64,000 bases of DNA. Source: Minicystis rosea. Its GTDB lineage: Bacteria > Myxococcota_A > Polyangia > Polyangiales > Polyangiaceae. Made by a program: the position numbers and the translations under genes. Position 1 is the first letter of the stretch. Every line of letters begins with the position of its first letter. Below the pieces are notes generated by a model. The model was not told the origin of the DNA and searched no databases. It saw only the letters and a list, made by a program, of their open reading frames with translations. The DNA is taken from the NCBI GenBank assembly GCA_001931535.1, contig CP016211.1, positions 13,376,377-13,440,376 of the forward strand, read 5' to 3'. Shown one piece after another: positions 9,834 through 18,068 of this stretch.

Positions 9834-11474
9834 ATGGAACGAGAGCCGAACATCTTCGTGTTTCAGATCCGCGCTGCGGCCGGAGTGCCCGCGCGTGAGC
9901 TCGAACAGGCGTTGCTCGCGCGGGCCGCGACGTTCGCGCTCGCCGCGCATCCGACCTTGGATCCGACGCTGCTCTCTCATCGCATCCTGCGAGGCGCGGG
10001 CGGTGAGCATGCTTGGGAGATCGCTTTCGAGGGGATCGAGCCCATCGCCTCCGGCGACGAGCCCATGGAGAGCCTCGGCGATCTGCTCTTCGCGGAGGTG
10101 CGCGCGACCGTCGCCGGCCTCGGCGAAATCGGATCCTTCGTCGCGTATACCGATCTCACGATCCCCGCTCCCGGTCGTGGATTCGAGCGCGGGCGGGTGG
10201 GCGAAGAGAGCGTGCCTTTCGCGCCCGACGATCTCCCGGGCTGGGAAGACTACGCCTCCGACGCCGGGACCGAAGACGCGGGGGCCGAGATCGACGCCGA
10301 CGTCCTCGACGAGATCGCGCGAAGCCGCGCGGCCGTTCCGGTGGAGCCGGGGCTCAAACGCTGGGGCTCGGGGCACATGTACGGCGGCGGCGACGCCTTG
10401 CATCGCACGTATTTGAACAGCTATCTCGAGGCGCGGGCCGCGCGGGCGAGCGCGGCCGATCGACGGAGGATCCTCGCGTTTCGCGCGTTCCAATCGCGCG
10501 AGGGGAGCACCGCCGCCATCAACACCTACGACAACCAGATCGTCACGTGGGGCACCGGCTGGGGCGGCCTCGGCGGGCTGGGCAAGGTGATGGAGCGGGT
10601 GGTCGCGAATGAGACGGTGCGCGAGACGCTCGGTCGATCGGGCCTCCGTTACCGCGGCAAGAACGTCTATGACGTCGTCGATCTCGACACGCAGCGCGTC
10701 GTCACCGCCCAAAAGGAAGCGCTTCAGATCGTCAAGCGCTCACTCCCGCTCTTGTATCTGCTCATCTTCATCGCGCGCGACCCGAGCACACGCGACGCCG
10801 CGACCGAGGCCCAACTGCAAACCTTCATGCTCGGATCGGCGAACATCCCCGGAGCGGACGCGATCGCGACCCAAGCCCTGTTCAACTTGGTCGTTCACCT
10901 GAAGCACTGGGCACCGGGATACGTGATTGGATGTATGGAGTGGGCCACGCCGCAGGCAGGGGATGGGCCTCCCTCCGAGGTCCGTGATCGTCGCCTCGCG
11001 ACGCTCATCGGCCGATACTTCTACGGCAAGGCCCGCAAGACCAGCTGGATTCCCGACTGGAAGCAATTCCAGCTCTACTTTCGCCACATGAAGGAAGACG
11101 GGCTCGATTGTCTGAGCGACCCGTTCATCCAGGCTTCGGCGCCGCCGACCGAAGATCCCTTTGCAGCCCCTCCACCGGTGCTCGTGACTTCGACGCTGAA
11201 GAATCCACCGCTCGCCGGAGAGCCGGAGCTCGAGGCGCTGATCGCTGGCAAGAGCGCCCTCCGCAAAGGGGCCAGGGGAGCAGGCGTGAAGGCGCTCCAA
11301 GAGGCGATGATGGCGATTGCCATCGATGTTCCGGGCGGCGCCGATGGGGTGTTCGGCCCGAACCTCGAGCGCGCCGTCATGGCCTTTCAGGAGAAACAAC
11401 ATCTCACCGTCGATGGAGTCGTCGGGCGGAAGACGCTCGAGGCCCTCGACGCGTGTCTCGGAGCCGCGCCTTGA
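9834..11474 (+). CDS. injection-system-linked protein with lysozyme-like middle and peptidoglycan-binding C-terminus
   Basis: The preferred start is ATG 9834, preceded by a GGGACGAGG site; an upstream in-frame ATG at 9678 would add 52 residues of non-conserved character. The 546-aa product has three parts: an N-terminal domain of about 150 residues with acidic linker (DDLPGWEDYASDAGTEDAG), a middle domain (about 190-420) with the block REGSTAAINTYDNQIVTWG, where a Glu followed by an aromatic, Gly-rich stretch recalls muramidase-type hydrolases, and a C-terminal PG_binding_1 repeat (LRKGARGAGVKALQEAM, then DGVFGPNLERAVMAFQ, DGVVGRKTLEAL). It has no signal peptide. Likely a cargo or cell-wall hydrolase; the enzymatic assignment is inferred, while the peptidoglycan-binding domain is clear. 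Confidence 0.7.
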   Translation: MEREPNIFVFQIRAAAGVPARELEQALLARAATFALAAHPTLDPTLLSHRILRGAGGEHAWEIAFEGIEPIASGDEPMESLGDLLFAEVRATVAGLGEIGSFVAYTDLTIPAPGRGFERGRVGEESVPFAPDDLPGWEDYASDAGTEDAGAEIDADVLDEIARSRAAVPVEPGLKRWGSGHMYGGGDALHRTYLNSYLEARAARASAADRRRILAFRAFQSREGSTAAINTYDNQIVTWGTGWGGLGGLGKVMERVVANETVRETLGRSGLRYRGKNVYDVVDLDTQRVVTAQKEALQIVKRSLPLLYLLIFIARDPSTRDAATEAQLQTFMLGSANIPGADAIATQALFNLVVHLKHWAPGYVIGCMEWATPQAGDGPPSEVRDRRLATLIGRYFYGKARKTSWIPDWKQFQLYFRHMKEDGLDCLSDPFIQASAPPTEDPFAAPPPVLVTSTLKNPPLAGEPELEALIAGKSALRKGARGAGVKALQEAMMAIAIDVPGGADGVFGPNLERAVMAFQEKQHLTVDGVVGRKTLEALDACLGAAP

Positions 11475-11525
11475 AAGAGCGCCATCCCCGAGAGGAGCCG
11501 GACACCGGCGGAATGGAGAGAGCAC

Positions 11526-12869
11526 ATGCGCACGCTCGTCATCAGCGATCTGCACCTGGGCAACGGCGGTGACTACGACGCGTTCGCGGGGGCCGAAGCG
11601 CTGCCCGCGTTCCTCGACCACGTCGCTGCCTCGCCCACACGGGTCTTCATCAACGGCGATGGCATCGACTTCCTCATGAACGAGGATCCGCTCGAGCTCG
11701 ATCGGGAGCGCGCCGTCGCGCAGGCCCGCGCGATCGTCGCGGCGCCTTCGAGCCGCGGCGTGCTGCGCGCGCTCGGGCGCGTCCTCGCTCGAGGCGGCGA
11801 GGTCGTGATCCGCCTCGGCAACCACGACGTCGAGCTCTCGCTCCTCGAAGTGCAGGAGATCGTGCGCAAGGCGCTGGATCAACCGTCGGCCGTCGCGGGG
11901 CGCCTCGCCTTCCAGCTCGGAGACGAGCCCGCGATCCTGGACGTGGGCGGCGCTCGGATCCTCGTCACCCACGGCGAGCACGGAGACAAGTGGAACAAGG
12001 TCGAATACGAGGCCCTGAAAGATCCGGAGACCTACGCGTACACGGCCGGATCGACGCTCGTGAAGCAGATCATGAATCCCATCTCGCGCGAGCACGGGAT
12101 GCGCTTCGTGAGCTTGCTCAAGCCCGATTTCCAAGGCGCGGCGCTGACCGCGCTCGCGATCGCGCCCGAGATCGTGAAGGTGCTCTTCCAGCGTGCCTCT
12201 CTCGACATCGCTTGGCAGCTCTTCAAGAGGGCGGACATGGCAACGGCCTTCGACGACACGGCGCCGAGCCTCGGGCTCGCCGAGCGGCTCGCGGGCGCCG
12301 GTCTGGACGACGAGGAAGAGGAGGCGCTCGAGGCGTTGCTCGGCGACGGGCCGGTCGCGTTCGCGGCCGAGGACGACGGCGTGCTGTCGCGCGCGAGCAT
12401 CAAGATCGCGCGTGCCGGCCTCGAGCTCTATGCGGGCATGCAGCGGCGCCTCACCGGCACCGCGGGCGACGACTACTTCCGCCTCGATCCCGATGACAGC
12501 GAATGGGAGGACGCCAAGCGGCTCGCGAAGAAGTACGACGCGGGGGCGGTGATCATCGGCCACACCCACGCGGCCCGTTGGAAGGAGGCGGGCGGGGTCG
12601 TCTTCGCCAACACGGGCACGTGGATCTGGCTCATGGCGCTCCCGCCCTTCGACGCAGGCAACGAGGCGTGGGCCGATTTCCTCGCCGAGCTCGCGCACAA
12701 CCCGAAGCTCCTGCCCGAGCGGCAAAAGCACGCGCGGACGATGCGCCGGCTCACCGCCGTGCTGATCGAGCCGCGCTCGGGCGATGGCGCGCTGACGTCC
12801 CTCGTGGAGTGGGACGGCGGGAACGTCCGCACGTTGGGGAAAGCGCACGTAGAAGCGGCGAAGGCCTGA
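11526..12869 (+). CDS. metallophosphoesterase
   Basis: A 447-aa calcineurin-like phosphoesterase with all signature motifs: DLHLGNG (DxH), NGDGIDF (GDx-D, here GDGID), LGNHDVE (GNHD), THGEHGDKW and IIGHTHA (GHTH). These ligate the two catalytic metals. An insertion between THGEH and GHTH, about 190 residues and containing an acidic segment (DDEEEEALEALLGDG), makes the protein longer than a minimal enzyme; a similar insert occurs in lipid- and UDP-diacylglucosamine-type relatives, but the substrate cannot be read from the sequence. It starts 51 bases after the preceding gene and may be the last member of the injection-system operon. Confidence 0.85.
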   Translation: MRTLVISDLHLGNGGDYDAFAGAEALPAFLDHVAASPTRVFINGDGIDFLMNEDPLELDRERAVAQARAIVAAPSSRGVLRALGRVLARGGEVVIRLGNHDVELSLLEVQEIVRKALDQPSAVAGRLAFQLGDEPAILDVGGARILVTHGEHGDKWNKVEYEALKDPETYAYTAGSTLVKQIMNPISREHGMRFVSLLKPDFQGAALTALAIAPEIVKVLFQRASLDIAWQLFKRADMATAFDDTAPSLGLAERLAGAGLDDEEEEALEALLGDGPVAFAAEDDGVLSRASIKIARAGLELYAGMQRRLTGTAGDDYFRLDPDDSEWEDAKRLAKKYDAGAVIIGHTHAARWKEAGGVVFANTGTWIWLMALPPFDAGNEAWADFLAELAHNPKLLPERQKHARTMRRLTAVLIEPRSGDGALTSLVEWDGGNVRTLGKAHVEAAKA

Positions 12870-13116
12870 AGCCTGCACGCTCGAAGACTGGAGCATCGTT
12901 GAGCGTGGGGGCTTCGAGAGAGCGAGCTGCCCGCGCAAAGGCCGATCGAAGACGCCGATGCAGCGTGGCGCGCTCGCCGTCGAAGGGGGGCATGCGGCGC
13001 GCGTTTCCGCAGCACGAATCGGGTTGTCGAGGACGGTGCCATGAGCTCGCCTGCGCCGCGCATCCGGCCCTTGACGTGACGCCCCTCGGCTCAACGTCAC
13101 GCCGGAGGATCTCGTC

Positions 13117-13497
13117 ATGGCCATCACGCTGAACCACACCATCGTCCCTGCGCGCGACAAGGCGCGGGCGGCGGCGTTCCTCGTCGAGATGCTGGGGCTC
13201 GGCCCTGCTACGCCCCGCGGTCCCTTCGCCGCGGTGCACGTGAACCCGTCGCTCGATCTCGACTACGCCGACAGCGACTCCTTCGAGCCGCACCACTACG
13301 CGTTCCACGTCACCGACGCCGAGTTCGACGCCATCTTCGCGCGCGTGACCGGCGCAGGCATCGTCTACAGCAGCGACCCGCATCAGAAGGACGTGGGCCG
13401 CATCAACCATCGTTATGGCGGCCGCGGCTTCTACTTCCGCGATCCCGAAGGCCACGTCCTCGAAGTGCTGACGCGCGCCGAGCAGGACGCCGCCTGA
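13117..13497 (+). CDS. VOC-family (glyoxalase/bleomycin-resistance fold) protein
   Basis: A 126-aa protein with a GGAGGATC ribosome site eight bases before ATG 13117. It has the paired beta-alpha-beta-beta-beta modules of the vicinal-oxygen-chelate fold: an N-terminal half MAITLNHTIVPARDKARAAAF, a FEPHHYAFHV strand with a possible metal-ligand His, and the C-terminal YFRDPEGHVLEVL block with the conserved Glu. The substrate is unknown. A terminator-like hairpin follows the gene. It stands alone between two unrelated units. Confidence 0.85.
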   Translation: MAITLNHTIVPARDKARAAAFLVEMLGLGPATPRGPFAAVHVNPSLDLDYADSDSFEPHHYAFHVTDAEFDAIFARVTGAGIVYSSDPHQKDVGRINHRYGGRGFYFRDPEGHVLEVLTRAEQDAA

Positions 13498-13506
13498 AGA
13501 TGTGAG

Positions 13507-13542
13507 CGAGAAAGCTGCTGTGCGCCGTGCGGCGCTTTCTCG
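13507..13542 (+). terminator. terminator-like hairpin after the VOC gene
   Basis: Perfect nine-base arms, CGAGAAAGC at 13507-13515 and GCTTTCTCG at 13534-13542, separated by an 18-base GC-rich loop that can itself pair. It starts nine bases after the stop of the VOC gene. There is no T-run, so the call as a terminator is moderate. The rest of 13543-13794 shows only an imperfect CGTCCG/CGGACG inverted repeat near 13590-13625 and no gene. Confidence 0.5.
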
Positions 13543-13794
13543 GTCTCATCTCGAGCGCCGGGCCGTCAGGGTCTGCGAACAACTCCTCTCCGTCCGTTAT
13601 GGTGGACTATTGTTCGGACGGACGACCCGTCCGACGACGAACGTCGTTGACGCAAGTTGACCTTCGAATGAGGCACGCGCGAGCGACGATCCTCTCCCCT
13701 CACGAACCTCTTTCCCGTCGCGGTCGCATCTGTTATAGCGGATGAAGCTTCGAGGGACGCCCTGTCGTGAGGACGAGGGCCGTGAGGAGGACCG

Positions 13795-15207
13795 ATGCGC
13801 TTCCGACCCGATCCCACGTTTTATCCGTCGCCGCGTCTCGCCATCCAGGCGCCGGCGGAGCGGCTCGCGTACGTGACGTCGTTCGACGCCAATGCGGCGC
13901 TCGGCCGTCCCGGTGAGCACCTCCACGACGCGCTCGCCACCATCGATGTCGATCCGCGCTCGCCGACGTACGGCACCATCCTCGCGCACACGGAGCTCCC
14001 CACCAAAGGTGACGAGCTCCATCACTCCGGCTGGAACGCGTGCAGCGCCGCGCTCTGCCCGTACGCGCCGCACCCGCATGTGGAGCGCCGGTATCTCCTC
14101 CTGCCCGCGCTGCGCTCCTCGCGCATCTTCGTGATCGACACCAAGGCCAATCCCAAGCACCCCAAGCTCGAGCGCGTCATCGAGGCCGAGGAGATCGCCA
14201 ATCGCGCCGGCTACTCGCGCCCGCACACCTTGCATTGCGGGCCCGACGGCATCTACGTGAGCGCGCTCGGCAACCCCACGGGCGGCGGCCCCGGCGGCAT
14301 CTTCATCGTCGACTGCGAGAGCTTCGAGGTGCTCGGCCGCTGGGAAATCGATCGCGGCCCGCAATATCTCCATTACGACTTCTGGTGGCACCTCGGCCAC
14401 GACACCCTCGTATCGAGCGAGTGGGGCACACCCGACATGATCGAGGGCGGCGTCGTCCCCGAGCTGCTCCTCGGCCAAAAGTACGGCCACCGAATCCACA
14501 TCTGGGATCTCCGCCGCCGCCGGCACCTCGAGACGCTGGATCTCGGCGCCGAGCACCAAATGGCCCTCGAGCTCCGCCCCGCCCACGATCCCACGAAGCC
14601 TTATGGCTTCGTGAACGCGGTCATCAGCGTCAAAGACCTCTCCGCCTCGATCTGGCTCTGGCACCGAACCCCAGAAGGGAAGTGGGCGATCCGCAAAATC
14701 ATCGAGATCCCCGCGGAGCCGGCCGACGTCGAAAAGCTCCCTCCAGCGCTCAAGCCCTTCAAGGCCGTTCCGCCGCTCGTCACCGACATCAACCTCTCGC
14801 TCGACGATCGCTTCCTCTACGTGTCGTGCTGGGGGACCGGTGATCTCCGCCAGTACGACGTCAGCGATCCCTTCAACCCCAAGCTCACGGGCACCATCCG
14901 CCTCGGTGGCATCGTCTCGCGCGCCGCGCACCCGAAATCGGGCCCGCTCACCGGCGCTCCGCAGATGGTGGAGGTGAGCCGCGACGGCAAGCGCATCTAC
15001 TTCACGAGCTCCCTTTATGCGTCCTGGGACGAGCAGTTCTATCCCGAGCCCGAGCCCGTCACGGGGTGGATGGCCAAGGTGAATGCCCATCCGGAGGGTG
15101 GCTTGTCCATCGATCCGAGCTTCTTCGTGGACTTCGGTCCGCGGCGATCCCACCAGGTGCGTTTGGAGGGCGGGGACGCTTCCTCGGACTCGTTCTGCTT
15201 CCCGTGA
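13795..15207 (+). CDS. selenium-binding protein 56 (SBP56)/methanethiol oxidase family protein
   Basis: A 470-aa beta-propeller protein that fits the whole family length. It has the blocks YVTSFD, GDELHHSGWNAC, PHVERRYLLLPALRSSRIFVIDT, PHTLHCGPDGIYVSALG, LHYDFWWHL, VSSEWGTP, YVSCWGTGDLRQYDVSDP and MVEVSRDGKRIYFTSSLY. Bacterial MtoX members oxidise methanethiol to formaldehyde, hydrogen sulfide and peroxide using copper. The family's usual CSSC motif is CSAA here, keeping only Cys83. It ends in SDSFCFP and the gene overlaps the next one by four bases. No signal peptide is visible, whereas MtoX from methylotrophs is periplasmic. Confidence 0.9.
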   Translation: MRFRPDPTFYPSPRLAIQAPAERLAYVTSFDANAALGRPGEHLHDALATIDVDPRSPTYGTILAHTELPTKGDELHHSGWNACSAALCPYAPHPHVERRYLLLPALRSSRIFVIDTKANPKHPKLERVIEAEEIANRAGYSRPHTLHCGPDGIYVSALGNPTGGGPGGIFIVDCESFEVLGRWEIDRGPQYLHYDFWWHLGHDTLVSSEWGTPDMIEGGVVPELLLGQKYGHRIHIWDLRRRRHLETLDLGAEHQMALELRPAHDPTKPYGFVNAVISVKDLSASIWLWHRTPEGKWAIRKIIEIPAEPADVEKLPPALKPFKAVPPLVTDINLSLDDRFLYVSCWGTGDLRQYDVSDPFNPKLTGTIRLGGIVSRAAHPKSGPLTGAPQMVEVSRDGKRIYFTSSLYASWDEQFYPEPEPVTGWMAKVNAHPEGGLSIDPSFFVDFGPRRSHQVRLEGGDASSDSFCFP

Positions 15208-15845
15208 GCGATCTCGGCCGCTGGACCACGCTCGCCCTCTTGGGCGCTTACCACGGTGTCAATCCCGGCATGGGTTGGCTCTTCGCGGTGGCGCTCGGCC
15301 TGCAAGAAAAGCGGGGCGGCGCGGTGGTGCGCGCGCTCCCGCCCATCGCGCTCGGACACGCCGTCTCGGTCGGGCTCGCGGTGGCGCTGCTCGGCATCGG
15401 GCAAGCCAAGGTGCCTGCAACCTACCTGCGTTGGGGCACGGCCGCGGTGCTCGCGGCATTCGGTATCTACAAGCTCGTGCGCCCGCGCCATCCACGCTGG
15501 GTGGGGATGCGCGTCGGCTTCCGCGATCTGACCTTGTGGTCATTCCTGATGGCGAGCGCGCACGGCGCTGGGTTGATGCTCTTGCCCGTCTTCCTCCTCC
15601 GCGATGCAGAGCTGCCTTGTCACGGCGCCTGCCATGACGCCGCCGGCCTCTCGCTCACGAGCTGGGGTGGTTATCTCGCTGCGATTGGCGTCCACACCGG
15701 CGCCATGCTGCTGGCCGCGGCGGCGGTGGCGTTGATCGTCTATTACCGCCTCGGCGTCGCCATCCTCCGGCAAACCTGGTTCAACCTCGACTCCGCGTGG
15801 GCCGTGGCCCTCATCGGCGCCGGCGCCATCGCCGTCGTGCTTTGA
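15204..15845 (+). CDS. His-rich six-helix membrane protein, translationally coupled to SBP56
   Basis: The GTG at 15204 overlaps the SBP56 stop (GTGA), giving a 213-aa protein. It has about six hydrophobic segments. Intramembrane or membrane-edge His residues are unusually regular: GAYHGVNPG, ALGHAVSVG, ASAHGAGLM and GVHTGAM, plus a loop LPCHGACHDA with two Cys and two His. Such spacing is seen in divalent metal permeases. I do not recognise a named family with certainty. Because SBP56 enzymes are copper-dependent in studied cases, supply or export of a metal for the partner is a reasonable inference, not a demonstrated one. Confidence 0.75.
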   Translation: MSDLGRWTTLALLGAYHGVNPGMGWLFAVALGLQEKRGGAVVRALPPIALGHAVSVGLAVALLGIGQAKVPATYLRWGTAAVLAAFGIYKLVRPRHPRWVGMRVGFRDLTLWSFLMASAHGAGLMLLPVFLLRDAELPCHGACHDAAGLSLTSWGGYLAAIGVHTGAMLLAAAAVALIVYYRLGVAILRQTWFNLDSAWAVALIGAGAIAVVL

Positions 15846-15917
15846 TGATCGACGTGCCTTTTTCACCTCCAGACGACAGCTGTCGATAGGCAGGCGCGCT
15901 GCGGCGCACCTGCCTCG

Positions 15918-15966
15918 TCACGATGGGACCGCAAGCGGCCCCAAACCCCCGGACGGCATGCCGTCC
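15918..15966. repeat. dispersed double-hairpin repeat, copy 1
   Basis: The 32 bases from 15918 to 15949 match 53460-53491 at 31 of 32 positions. The core GACCGCAAGCGGCCCC folds into a short hairpin around CAAG, and a 16-base palindrome GGACGGCATGCCGTCC follows at 15951-15966. It lies between the membrane-protein gene and the carbonic anhydrase gene, 70 bases after the former stop, so it may serve as a terminator or a REP-like element. Confidence 0.7.
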
Positions 15967-15989
15967 GTCGTCGCGTCATCGGAGGAGCC

Positions 15990-16571
15990 ATGAGCAAGAT
16001 TCTCGAAGAGGTGCTGTCGGCCAACGCGCATCATGCGGAGTCGTTCGGGGACAAAGGCAAGCTCGCGCTTCCGCCGGCGCGGCGCTTCGCCATCCTGACG
16101 TGCATGGATGCGCGCATCGATCCGGCCAAGGTCGCCGGCCTCGCCGAGGGCGACGCCCACGTGATCCGCAACGCCGGCGGGCGTGCCAGCGACGATGCGC
16201 TTCGCTCCCTGGTGATCTCGCACAAGCTCCTCGGCACCAAGGAGTGGTTCGTCGTTCACCACACCGACTGCGGGATGGAGCTCTTCACCGACGAGATCAT
16301 CCGCGGCCTGCTCGCCAAGAGCCTCTCCACGGCGCGCGTGGACGCGAGCGGCTGGCACGACGACAACCCCGGCCCCGGCTCGCATCAAGGCGATTACATC
16401 GATTGGCTCACCATCCGCGAGCAAGCCGAGAGCGTGGCCACGGACGTCGAGCGCATCCGCTTCCACCCGCTCGTCTCGCGGGAGATTCCCATTTACGGGT
16501 TCATCTACGACGTGCGCTCGGGGCGCCTCGTCGAGGTCCCGCAGGCGACCGAGATCGGCCGCCCTCGGTGA
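15990..16571 (+). CDS. beta-class carbonic anhydrase
   Basis: A 193-aa enzyme that reversibly hydrates carbon dioxide. The zinc ligands are visible: Cys38 in ILTCMDARID, His91 and Cys94 in VHHTDCGM, and the Asp40-Arg42 dyad that controls access to zinc. VIRNAGGR is also typical. An AGGAG site precedes ATG 15990 at six bases. It is the cytoplasmic, short type without signal peptide. The gene converges on the CCA-adding enzyme gene with a 40-base gap. Confidence 0.92.
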   Translation: MSKILEEVLSANAHHAESFGDKGKLALPPARRFAILTCMDARIDPAKVAGLAEGDAHVIRNAGGRASDDALRSLVISHKLLGTKEWFVVHHTDCGMELFTDEIIRGLLAKSLSTARVDASGWHDDNPGPGSHQGDYIDWLTIREQAESVATDVERIRFHPLVSREIPIYGFIYDVRSGRLVEVPQATEIGRPR

Positions 16572-16611
16572 GGTGAGAACGCCGCGTCTCTCGAACACTT
16601 CGTATCGCGGA

Positions 16612-17997
16612 TCAACCCTTCGCGGCCACGAAGCGCCGCGCCTCGTCGACCAGCCGCTCGCGATCGTTGATCGCCGGATCGTCGATCACCTTCTCCACCA
16701 GGTGCGCGAGGATCTCGCCGACGATGCGGCCCGGCGGGATGCCGAGCGCCTTCATCAGCTCGTTGCCATTCAGCACCAGATCCTTGGCCGAGAACGCTGC
16801 GCCCGCGGCCAGCATCGCTTCGACGCGATCGCGCAGCCGCTCGATCGAGGAGATGTCGACGTCGCCCGCCTCGGCCTTGCCCTTGCCACGTGCGTCGGCG
16901 AAGCCGAGCTCGTACAGATCGGGAGCCAGCTCCGGCGTGATGCGGCGAATCCACCGGCGCACGGCGGCGTCGGTCCAATCGTCCGAGTAACAGATGAGGT
17001 GGTGGCGCACGAGCGCGGTGATCTTCTGCCGCTCGTCGTTGGAGAACTTGAGCCGCATCAGGATGGGATCGGCCATCTCGGCGCCGATGCGTTCGTGCTC
17101 GTAGAACGTGTAGTCGTTCGTCTTGTCGGAGAAGGCGCGCGTCCGCGGTTTGGCCACGTCGTGCAGCAGCGCCGCCATGCGGAGGATCGGCTCGCGCTTG
17201 CACGCGTCGAGGCAGGCCATGGCGTGGCCCCACACGTCGAAGGCGTGCCACTTGTTCTGCTCGCAGCCGACCGACTCCATCAGCTCGGGACAGGTGATGG
17301 TGAGGATCGAAGTCCGCCGCATGGCCTCGAAGGCCACGCTCGGCCGCGCGGCGCGCATGGCCTTGAGCCACTCGTCGCGCACGCGTTCGGCGCTCACGCG
17401 GCGGAACGTGTCGTGCGATCGCGAAGACCCCATGGCCCGCTCGGTCTCCGAGTCGATGGAGCACTCGAGCGTCGCCGAGAAGCGCGCTGCCCTGAGCACG
17501 CGGAGGCCGTCCTCGCCGAAGCGCTCGTTGGGATCGCCCACCGCGCGGATCGTCTTGTTTTGCAGGTCTTTCCGGCCGTCGAACGGATCGATGAGGTGAC
17601 CGTCCACCGGATCGATGGCCATGGCGTTGATGGTGAAATCACGGCGGGCGAGGTCGGCCGTGATGTCGTCCACGAACTCCACCGAATCGGGCCGGCGGCC
17701 ATCGGTGTAGGCGCCTTCGCCGCGCAGCGTGGTGACCTCGTAGTGGACCCCGCGTTTGACCACCGTGACCGTGCCGTGTTGGAGCCCGGTCGGGATCACC
17801 TTCTTGAACATGGTGATGACGTCGTCCGGCCGCGCGTCGGTGGCGACGTCCCAGTCCTTCGCTTCCTGCCCGCGCATGAGGTCGCGCACGCAGCCGCCCA
17901 CGATCCAACCGCGCTTGCCCTTCTCGCGCAGGCGGCGGCAAATCCCGAGCACATCCTCGGGGACTTTGGCGATGAGCGACGGCAGATCGTGGGACAT
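16612..17997 (-). CDS. cca: CCA tRNA nucleotidyltransferase/poly(A) polymerase family with HD domain
   Basis: A 461-aa protein. The N-terminus has the class II nucleotidyltransferase core: GWIVGGCVRDLMRG, then KDWDVAT with the DxD metal site, RRDFTINAMA, and FGEDGLRVLRAARF. The C-terminal half carries an HD domain (AALLHDVAKPRTR) and C-terminal RNA-binding helices. It adds or repairs CCA at tRNA 3' ends; some relatives are poly(A) polymerases, and the motifs alone do not separate the two completely. It starts at ATG 17997 with a TATAAA sequence just upstream of the start. The next gene on this strand is 70 bases upstream. Confidence 0.88.
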   Translation of the reverse strand: MSHDLPSLIAKVPEDVLGICRRLREKGKRGWIVGGCVRDLMRGQEAKDWDVATDARPDDVITMFKKVIPTGLQHGTVTVVKRGVHYEVTTLRGEGAYTDGRRPDSVEFVDDITADLARRDFTINAMAIDPVDGHLIDPFDGRKDLQNKTIRAVGDPNERFGEDGLRVLRAARFSATLECSIDSETERAMGSSRSHDTFRRVSAERVRDEWLKAMRAARPSVAFEAMRRTSILTITCPELMESVGCEQNKWHAFDVWGHAMACLDACKREPILRMAALLHDVAKPRTRAFSDKTNDYTFYEHERIGAEMADPILMRLKFSNDERQKITALVRHHLICYSDDWTDAAVRRWIRRITPELAPDLYELGFADARGKGKAEAGDVDISSIERLRDRVEAMLAAGAAFSAKDLVLNGNELMKALGIPPGRIVGEILAHLVEKVIDDPAINDRERLVDEARRFVAAKG

Positions 17998-18068
17998 GGC
18001 CGGGTTTTATAGCGCGTCCGGCTCGTCTGCACCGGTGGATCGGCGCGGCTGCCCGCCCTCCGCGTCGA

